Assembly (NCBI RefSeq): GCF_018688095.1
Contig: NZ_CP061311.1
Location: 742,861 to 806,860, forward strand
DNA length: 64,000 bases
Direction of reading: 5' to 3'
DNA from: Polynucleobacter sp. AP-Titi-500A-B4
Lineage (GTDB): Bacteria > Pseudomonadota > Gammaproteobacteria > Burkholderiales > Burkholderiaceae
Positions within the stretch are counted from its first letter, which is position 1. Each line of letters begins with the position of its first letter. Shown in pieces: positions 58,672-64,000 of the stretch. Under the pieces are notes generated by a model. That model did not search any database and was not told where the DNA came from. It saw only the letters and a program-made list of their open reading frames with translations. Both the position numbers and the translations under genes were made by a program.

Positions 58672-59638
58672 TCCGCAAGCAAAGGCAATTCGTTGCATTG
58701 AATGGCTTTTACTATTTTCGTCTCTCATTTTGTTTGTAGTCGGAACCGTATTGGGTGACACCTTTTTTCTGAGGCTGGCAACAGAAGCATTAATTTTTGG
58801 TGGTTTGGCGATGTCTGTTGATCTCTTGCTTGGAATTGTTGGCTTGCTATCTCTTGGCCAAGCCCTGTATTTTGGTTTCGGCGCTTATTTATCTGCGTTG
58901 GTTCTCAAGCAGATTGCTCCATCATTCTCATTAGCAATTGGTATTGTAGTTTTGTGTTCCACATTGCTTGGATGGGTTGCTAGTTTTATTGCCTTAAGGT
59001 CAAAAGGGGTCTACTTTGCTCTGATTACTTTTGGATTGGCGCAGGTAGCAGCCAAAGTTGTCTACAACACGAGAAGTCTTGGCGCTTCAGATGGCATGAT
59101 GGGAGTGCCAATCTTAAGTATTTGGACCCCATTTGGTTTGCTCGACACTGCCAATCCAGGAACTTTTTTTATTATTACCTTGCTTACTATTGGCGCTCTT
59201 TATGCCGTCTTGAAGTATTTTTTAACTACTCCGATGGGTTCTCTATGGCATGCCATACGTTCGAATGAAGATCGTTTGGCATATGTTGGATTCAAATCCA
59301 AAGGCCCAAAACAAGTTGCTTTTGTTTTGGCTACAGTAGTTGCAGCAGTCTCTGGAGCACTTTATCCCATGCTCAGGGGCTTTGTTTCCCCTGAGTTAAT
59401 GTTTTTTAGCGTTTCTGGCAATGCAGTAGTGACGGTAGTTCTAGGTGGTGTCGGCACTTTAATAGGCCCAATCATGGGCAGTGTTTTATTAACGTCTTTT
59501 AAATCCATTATTGGCACATGGACTGCGCACCATCACATTGTGATTGGGTTGATTTTTGTCGTCATTGTGATTTCAGCCCCCAAAGGACTTGCAGGTCTAC
59601 TCACAAAATATTTTGGCAAAGGAGGGTCTAATGAATAA
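58664..59638 (+). CDS. Branched-chain amino acid-type ABC transporter permease (LivM)
   Basis: 324 residues, about ten hydrophobic segments. MSVDLLLGIVGLLSLGQALYFG and FVLATVVAAVSGALYPMLRGFVSPELM, followed by VTVVLGGVGTLIGPIMGS, are the LivM signatures. It is the second permease of the importer. Its 3' end contains AAAGGAGGG, the ribosome site for the overlapping ATPase gene. Confidence 0.93.
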   Translation: MLNPQAKAIRCIEWLLLFSSLILFVVGTVLGDTFFLRLATEALIFGGLAMSVDLLLGIVGLLSLGQALYFGFGAYLSALVLKQIAPSFSLAIGIVVLCSTLLGWVASFIALRSKGVYFALITFGLAQVAAKVVYNTRSLGASDGMMGVPILSIWTPFGLLDTANPGTFFIITLLTIGALYAVLKYFLTTPMGSLWHAIRSNEDRLAYVGFKSKGPKQVAFVLATVVAAVSGALYPMLRGFVSPELMFFSVSGNAVVTVVLGGVGTLIGPIMGSVLLTSFKSIIGTWTAHHHIVIGLIFVVIVISAPKGLAGLLTKYFGKGGSNE

Positions 59639-60386
59639 GGCCGAAGTTATTCTCAAAGCCATTAATTTAAGTAAGCGATTTGGAGGCTTAGCAGCCGTTG
59701 ATGATGTTAGTTTTGAAGTAACCCCTTTTGGTGTAACTTCCATTATTGGCCCAAATGGCGCTGGTAAAAGCACATTATTTAATTTACTCAGCGGAACATT
59801 CAAACCAGACTCTGGATCAGTTTTATTGAATGATCAAAATGTTACGCGTATGAGTCCAGAGGAGCGCTTGTTTTCAGGCATGGCCAGATCTTTTCAGATT
59901 ACCAATCTCTTTTTTGATCTTACGGTCATCGACAATCTTCGTCTAGCTAGTCAGGCACTTCAGTCTCGATCCTATCTATATTTACCATTAAATAAATGTG
60001 AAATTGCTTTAGCAAGGGCCGATGAATTATTAGTAGAGTTTGGTCTGCTTGAATCTCGAAATCAACTGGCTGGTGCTCTGTCGCATGGCCAACAAAGACG
60101 GCTAGAAATTGCAGTAACTCTTGCCACGAGACCAAAGCTTTTACTGCTAGATGAGCCGACTCAAGGGATGTCTCAAGGGGACACGCAAGAAACAGCTGAG
60201 CTTATCAAAAAGTTAGGATCAAAAATTACGGTTTTACTCATTGAGCATGATGTTGACCTGGTAATGGATTTATCGAAGGCAGTTATTGTGATGGCTCAAG
60301 GCAAAAAATTGGCAGAGGGTAGTCCTCAGGAGGTTCGCTCTAACCCGCTTGTACAGGCAGCATACTTTGGTGAGGAGGCGGCATGA
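59631..60386 (+). CDS. ABC transporter ATP-binding protein (LivG)
   Basis: 251 residues from ATG 59631, placed 6 nt after AAAGGAGGG; an earlier in-frame ATG at 59589 lies within livM. Walker A GPNGAGKST, Q-loop region MARSFQITNLFFDLTV, signature LSHGQQRR and Walker B LLLLDEPTQGMS are all present. The LivG-type C-terminal extension is present (EGSPQEVRSNPLVQAAYFGEE). It powers import together with LivF, overlapping it by 4 bp. Confidence 0.94.
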   Translation: MNKAEVILKAINLSKRFGGLAAVDDVSFEVTPFGVTSIIGPNGAGKSTLFNLLSGTFKPDSGSVLLNDQNVTRMSPEERLFSGMARSFQITNLFFDLTVIDNLRLASQALQSRSYLYLPLNKCEIALARADELLVEFGLLESRNQLAGALSHGQQRRLEIAVTLATRPKLLLLDEPTQGMSQGDTQETAELIKKLGSKITVLLIEHDVDLVMDLSKAVIVMAQGKKLAEGSPQEVRSNPLVQAAYFGEEAA

Positions 60387-61093
60387 TCTTAGAAATGCGG
60401 GACGTTCATGTCAAGCTCGGTTTATCTCACGTATTACAAGGAGTTAATCTTTCAATTAAGCCTGGAGAGACAGTTGGTCTATTTGGTAGAAATGGTGTTG
60501 GCAAGACAACTATAGTGAAAACAATTGCTGGCTGGCATAAACCCTCATCTGGTGATATACGTTTTGAAAACTTATCCATTAATAGTCTTCCTCCTAACGA
60601 CATCACTAGACTTGGCATTGGCTTAGTTCCTGAGGATCGCAGGATATTTCCTGGCCTGAGTGTTGAGGGTAATCTCATGCTTGGCCTGATGCAGGTTCCT
60701 CCATCAGGACGTGAGAAGGCGAAAGAGCGTCTTGAGTCGGTCTTAAAAAGGTTCCCGCGATTGGGAGAGAGGCGCTCTCAACCTGGTAACACCTTATCTG
60801 GAGGCGAGCAGCAGATGCTGGCAATGGGCAGAGTGCTGGTTGGTAACCCCAAATTACTGCTTATTGATGAGCCCACTGAAGGTCTTGCGCCCATGATTGT
60901 TGCTGAAATCTTTAGATTAATGGAGGAGCTCAAAGCTCAAGGGGTTGCTATTCTATTGATTGAGCAAAATATTCATAAAGCGATTCACTTATGCGATAGA
61001 CATTATGTTATCGAACGCGGGAAAGTGGTTTTAGAGGGAAGTTCTCAGGATGCTGAAGAGCGAGCAGAGTTAATGAAGCGTGTTAGTGTTTGA
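60383..61093 (+). CDS. ABC transporter ATP-binding protein (LivF)
   Basis: 236 residues. Walker A GRNGVGKTT, LVPEDRRIFPGLSVEGNL after the Q loop, signature LSGGEQQMLAMGR, Walker B LLLIDEPTEGLAP and the His-switch-like LIEQNIHKA are typical of LivF. It is the second ATPase of the importer. The Bug-family gene starts 19 bp downstream. Confidence 0.94.
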   Translation: MILEMRDVHVKLGLSHVLQGVNLSIKPGETVGLFGRNGVGKTTIVKTIAGWHKPSSGDIRFENLSINSLPPNDITRLGIGLVPEDRRIFPGLSVEGNLMLGLMQVPPSGREKAKERLESVLKRFPRLGERRSQPGNTLSGGEQQMLAMGRVLVGNPKLLLIDEPTEGLAPMIVAEIFRLMEELKAQGVAILLIEQNIHKAIHLCDRHYVIERGKVVLEGSSQDAEERAELMKRVSV

Positions 61094-61112
61094 TAAGTTA
61101 TTGGAGAAGCAA

Positions 61113-62099
61113 ATGAAGGTTAACAGAATAAGCATCATCCTTGCTGTAATAGCTAGCGTTTTCATTGGCGCTATTGGATCGGCATCGGCACAAGCCCCGA
61201 CTTCTTATCCTGATAAACCAATTACGATTGTTGTCCCTTATCCACCGGGTGGATTTAATGACACACTGGGCAGAATAGTTGGAAAAAAGCTCTCTGATGT
61301 CTGGAATGTGAATGTAGTGGTAGAAAATAAGCCTGGTGCAGGCACCACTATTGGTAGTAATTTTGTAGCCAGATCCTCTCCTGATGGATACACGATCCTT
61401 GTTGCGCAATTCCCTTTTGCAGCAAACCCCTATTTATATAAATCTTTGCCCTATGACACTTTAAAGGCCTTTACTCCAGTTGTATTGGCGGGCAGGTCTC
61501 CAATGGTTTTGGTTGTGAACTCCAATTCACCAATTAAAACGATGAGTGAATTCTTAGCCTTGGCAAAATCAAAGCCGGGTTTTGTAAATTACGGCTCTTC
61601 AGGTCCAGGCTCATCAAATCATTTGTCTATGGTTTTGTTTGAGATGATGGCCGGAGTTAGCTTAAATCAAGTGCCCTATAAGGGCAGCACTCCCTTGTTG
61701 ACTGATTTGGCTGGTGGACAGGTTGAAGTGGCCTTTGATGCCTATCCTCATGTGCGACCATTTTTGCAGTCGGGAAAAATTAGACCAATTGCAATTGCAA
61801 CCGAATCTAGATCAAGTCTCATGCCAGATATCCCAACAGTCAGTGAATCTGGAGTGAAGAATTACGAGTCTTCATCTTGGCATGGATTTGTTGTGCCTGC
61901 TGGTACGCCTCGACCAATAGTTGATAAGTTAAACAAACAGATCAATATGATTTTGAAGGATGATGACATTAGAAGAACATTTTCCGAGCAAGGTGTTGTA
62001 CCCGATGGTGGCACTACGGCTCAGTTTGATGTCTTTATTCGCAAGCAGATGGAAATCTGGAAAAAAGTAGTTGCACAAGCTGGGATTACTCCAGAGTAG
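61113..62099 (+). CDS. Bug/TctC family periplasmic solute-binding protein
   Basis: 328 residues from ATG 61113, with TTGGAGA upstream; an in-frame ATG at 61080 lies inside livF. The signal peptide ends near SASAQ (residue 27). Signatures: IVVPYPPGGFNDTLGRIVG, VENKPGAGTTIGSNFV, PDGYTILVAQFPFAANPYLY, QVPYKGSTPLLTDLAGGQV and PDIPTVSESG. It is the fifth Bug receptor in the island and lies between a complete ABC importer and the UbiD decarboxylase. It probably binds the acid that UbiD handles. Confidence 0.92.
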   Translation: MKVNRISIILAVIASVFIGAIGSASAQAPTSYPDKPITIVVPYPPGGFNDTLGRIVGKKLSDVWNVNVVVENKPGAGTTIGSNFVARSSPDGYTILVAQFPFAANPYLYKSLPYDTLKAFTPVVLAGRSPMVLVVNSNSPIKTMSEFLALAKSKPGFVNYGSSGPGSSNHLSMVLFEMMAGVSLNQVPYKGSTPLLTDLAGGQVEVAFDAYPHVRPFLQSGKIRPIAIATESRSSLMPDIPTVSESGVKNYESSSWHGFVVPAGTPRPIVDKLNKQINMILKDDDIRRTFSEQGVVPDGGTTAQFDVFIRKQMEIWKKVVAQAGITPE

Positions 62100-62122
62100 T
62101 TTTTTTACTAGGATGCCTTGAG

Positions 62123-63547
62123 ATGAATAAATACAAGCAACTGCGTTCTTGGTTAGCGCATTTGGCTGAGACAAATCGCTTAGTGGCTACACATGAGAAT
62201 GTGTCGCTACGTCATCAACTTGCTGCAATTGCAAAGAAGCTTGATGGAAAGAGTGCAACACTTTTTCCGAATCCTGATGGACATCACATTCCAGTGGTAT
62301 CGGGTTTTATGTCATCTAGGTCTTGGATCGCTGAGGCAATGGGTATTGATGAAGCAAAGTTGCTTGATGAGTTTCGTAAGGCTGCCGATAATCCAATAGC
62401 CTGTAAGTTGGTAGAGAATGCCCCCTGTCAAGAGGTAAGGCACCAAGATTTCGATATGCGCACCTTATTGCCTGTTCCCACACATAGTGAACATGATAGT
62501 GGTCCCTACATCACTGCAGGATTGGTGATCGCTAGAAATCCTAAAACAGGAATTCAAAACGTATCTATCAATCGAATTCAAGTAAATTCTAAAGATCACA
62601 TGGCTGTGTTGATATTACCGAGACATCTCCACGCATTTCAACAGGCTGCCGAAGAGCTGAATCAACCACTGCCAGTAGCAGTAGTCATTGGCGTTGATCC
62701 CCTAACGTTGCTGGCATCGCAGGCTATAGCGCCAATTGACTTTGATGAGCTAGAAATTGCTGGAGCATTGCATGGAGAGGCGTTAAATGTAGTGCGCTGC
62801 ATAAGCAATGAAGTCAGAGTACCAGCAGATGCTGAAATAGTTATAGAGGGACATATTCCCCCTAAGTTAAGAGAGCTTGAGGGCCCCTTCGGAGAGTATC
62901 CAAAATACTATAGCTCCCAGGAAAAGCGTCAAGTGATTGTGGTGGATATGGTCACGCACAGAAAATCTCCTATCTTTCATACGATAGTTCCAGCGGAGTT
63001 GGAGCACTTATTACTTGGCTCTATTCCAAGGGAGGCAACGATCCTGTCTTATTTGCGCAGAAGTTTTCCTGGGGTCTTGGATGTCCATTTGTCTCTTGGT
63101 GGGGTGGGTAGATATCATCTTTATGTACAAATTAAGAAAACGCATGAAGGGATTCCTAAAAATGTGATTGCTGGAGCTTTTAGCTCTCACTATGATGTAA
63201 AGCATGTGGTTGTCGTTGATGAAGATGTTGATGTGCATGATCCATCTCAAGTTGAGTGGGCCATCGCAACCCGTTTTCAAGCTAAGCGCGATCTGGTGAT
63301 GATTGAGGATGCACAGGGTTCTGTTCTTGATCCATCCACCACAGTAAGTCTTCCTGTTGATCAAAATGGTGTTATTCCTGCCCGCTATCAAGGGATGAGC
63401 TCAAAACTTGGATTTGATGCAACCAAGCCGCTTGTATATGAGGGTCACGTTTTCACTAAGATCAAAATTCCCGGTGAAGATGAAGTGGATTTAGATGTCG
63501 TTTTAGATCGTCAATTTCCTATCTCTTCGATCCTCAAGCTGAATTAA
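62123..63547 (+). CDS. hmfF: UbiD-family prenylated-FMN decarboxylase, probable 2,5-furandicarboxylate decarboxylase
   Basis: 474 residues, UbiD fold. Visible: SINRIQVNSKDHMAVLI, then ELEGPFGEYPKYYSSQE (Glu253 and Glu258 at the position of the family's active-site acidic residues), PIFHTIVPAELEHLLLG and SLGGVGRYHLYVQIKK. UbiD enzymes use prenylated FMN made by UbiX for reversible decarboxylation of unsaturated or aromatic acids. Ubiquinone UbiD is less likely because the gene sits within a catabolic cluster with Mo hydroxylase and CoA-ligase genes; HmfF (2,5-furandicarboxylate to 2-furoate) fits best. UbiX follows 12 bp downstream. Confidence 0.78.
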   Translation: MNKYKQLRSWLAHLAETNRLVATHENVSLRHQLAAIAKKLDGKSATLFPNPDGHHIPVVSGFMSSRSWIAEAMGIDEAKLLDEFRKAADNPIACKLVENAPCQEVRHQDFDMRTLLPVPTHSEHDSGPYITAGLVIARNPKTGIQNVSINRIQVNSKDHMAVLILPRHLHAFQQAAEELNQPLPVAVVIGVDPLTLLASQAIAPIDFDELEIAGALHGEALNVVRCISNEVRVPADAEIVIEGHIPPKLRELEGPFGEYPKYYSSQEKRQVIVVDMVTHRKSPIFHTIVPAELEHLLLGSIPREATILSYLRRSFPGVLDVHLSLGGVGRYHLYVQIKKTHEGIPKNVIAGAFSSHYDVKHVVVVDEDVDVHDPSQVEWAIATRFQAKRDLVMIEDAQGSVLDPSTTVSLPVDQNGVIPARYQGMSSKLGFDATKPLVYEGHVFTKIKIPGEDEVDLDVVLDRQFPISSILKLN

Positions 63548-63559
63548 TTAGGACTCTTC

Positions 63560-64000
63560 ATGAATAAACGGTTAATTGTGGCCATTACCGGAGCATCCGG
63601 GACAATCTATGGAATTCGAATTCTGGAGGCTTTGAGAGAAATCGGTGTTGAGTCTCATTTAGTGATGAGTGACTCAGCTAAGCTAACCATGTCTGCAGAA
63701 ACCAATTACAAACCTGCCCAAGTTGAAGCCTTGGCTGATGTTGTGCATTCAGCAAAAAATGTAGGAGCCTCAATTTCCTCGGGTTCATTCAAAAGTTTGG
63801 GAATGGTCATTGCCCCATGCTCTATTCGCACCCTGTCCGAGATTGCAACTGGGGTAACAAGTAGTTTGGTATCTAGGGCTGCAGATGTTGTGCTTAAAGA
63901 GCGGCGCCGCTTAGTCTTGATGGTAAGAGAGACGCCGTTGCATGCTGGACATTTGCGCTCTATGTCTCAAGTTACAGAATGTGGTGCAATCATCATGCCT
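63560..64000 (+). CDS. hmfG: UbiX-family flavin prenyltransferase, 3' end outside the window
   Basis: The frame starts at ATG 63560 and is open for 147 codons to the right edge; full-length UbiX is about 190-200 residues. Motifs: VAITGASGTIYGIRILEAL (FMN binding), SSGSFKSLGMVIAPCSIRTLSEIATG, and KERRRLVLMVRETPLHAGHLRSM (prenyl phosphate/FMN site). It adds a dimethylallyl unit to FMN to make the cofactor of the preceding UbiD-type enzyme. It may be a dedicated catabolic copy (hmfG-like); general ubiX function cannot be excluded. Confidence 0.88.
   Translation, partial: MNKRLIVAITGASGTIYGIRILEALREIGVESHLVMSDSAKLTMSAETNYKPAQVEALADVVHSAKNVGASISSGSFKSLGMVIAPCSIRTLSEIATGVTSSLVSRAADVVLKERRRLVLMVRETPLHAGHLRSMSQVTECGAIIMP

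Noticed and set aside
62123..64000. UbiD/UbiX as the ubiquinone biosynthesis pair
   Set aside because: The families allow it, but placement as the continuation of a CoA-ligase/Mo-hydroxylase/importer operon favours a catabolic decarboxylase. Kept as an alternative in the entries.
1..64000. CRISPR arrays, insertion sequences, prophage, rRNA or replication origin
   Set aside because: No regularly spaced short repeats, transposase or integrase genes, rRNA sequence or DnaA-box cluster was noticed by reading; only the tRNA remnant hints at past integration.

Overview
The window reads as chromosome of a free-living betaproteobacterium of the order Burkholderiales. The moderate-to-low GC, compact spacing and gene content (glnA-ntrB-ntrC-xth, prlC-folD-two-component pair-aceE-aceF-lpdA, an lpdA with its own lipoyl domain, many Bug-type receptors) point to Burkholderiaceae, most likely Polynucleobacter or a close freshwater relative. 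That is recognition from protein sequence and gene order, not a database result.

Positions 1-41,600 are mostly housekeeping. The left part holds an edge-truncated hypothetical gene, a small ion-channel-like membrane protein, an MFS transporter, a dienelactone hydrolase, azlCD and tRNA-Leu(CAG). Next come rnr-rlmB, a DUF2892 protein, a GC-richer secreted protein, a DUF1254/DUF1214 lipoprotein, a tRNA remnant, and tal and rpiA (divergent). A convergent intergenic region with strong RNA-like folding follows, then yggX, argA, hrpA and a row of envelope genes (beta-propeller, polysaccharide deacetylase, fatty acid hydroxylase, EI24 protein, CinA-like). The glnA-ntrB-ntrC nitrogen control operon carries two NtrC-box palindromes upstream of glnA. 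Its NtrC has lost both the sigma54-contact threonine (GAFTGA to GAFPGA) and the Walker B aspartate. xth faces prlC, folD and a two-component pair on the minus strand, which diverge from the pyruvate dehydrogenase operon aceE-aceF-lpdA.

Positions 41,672-64,000 form one long plus-strand catabolic island of 22 genes. Module A (41,672-48,758) has four Bug/TctC periplasmic receptors, a family 3 solute-binding lipoprotein, two RraA-type aldolase-like proteins and a clear LigJ 4-oxalomesaconate hydratase. Module B (48,842 to the right edge) starts with an AraC-family regulator. It continues with a three-subunit molybdenum hydroxylase, an acyl-CoA ligase and an enoyl-CoA hydratase-family protein, in the order hmfA-B-C-D-E. 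Then come a complete Liv-type ABC transporter, a fifth Bug receptor, a UbiD-family decarboxylase and the start of a UbiX flavin prenyltransferase, which correspond to hmfF and hmfG.

My reading of module B is furan carboxylate use. 2,5-furandicarboxylate would be decarboxylated to 2-furoate by UbiD/UbiX, activated to furoyl-CoA, hydroxylated by the Mo enzyme and converted to 2-oxoglutarate. Uptake would be by the ABC system and/or Bug receptors. Module A would handle a tricarboxylic intermediate of the oxalomesaconate type, giving pyruvate and oxaloacetate. The pathway assignment rests on gene order and family membership; the true substrates are inferred.
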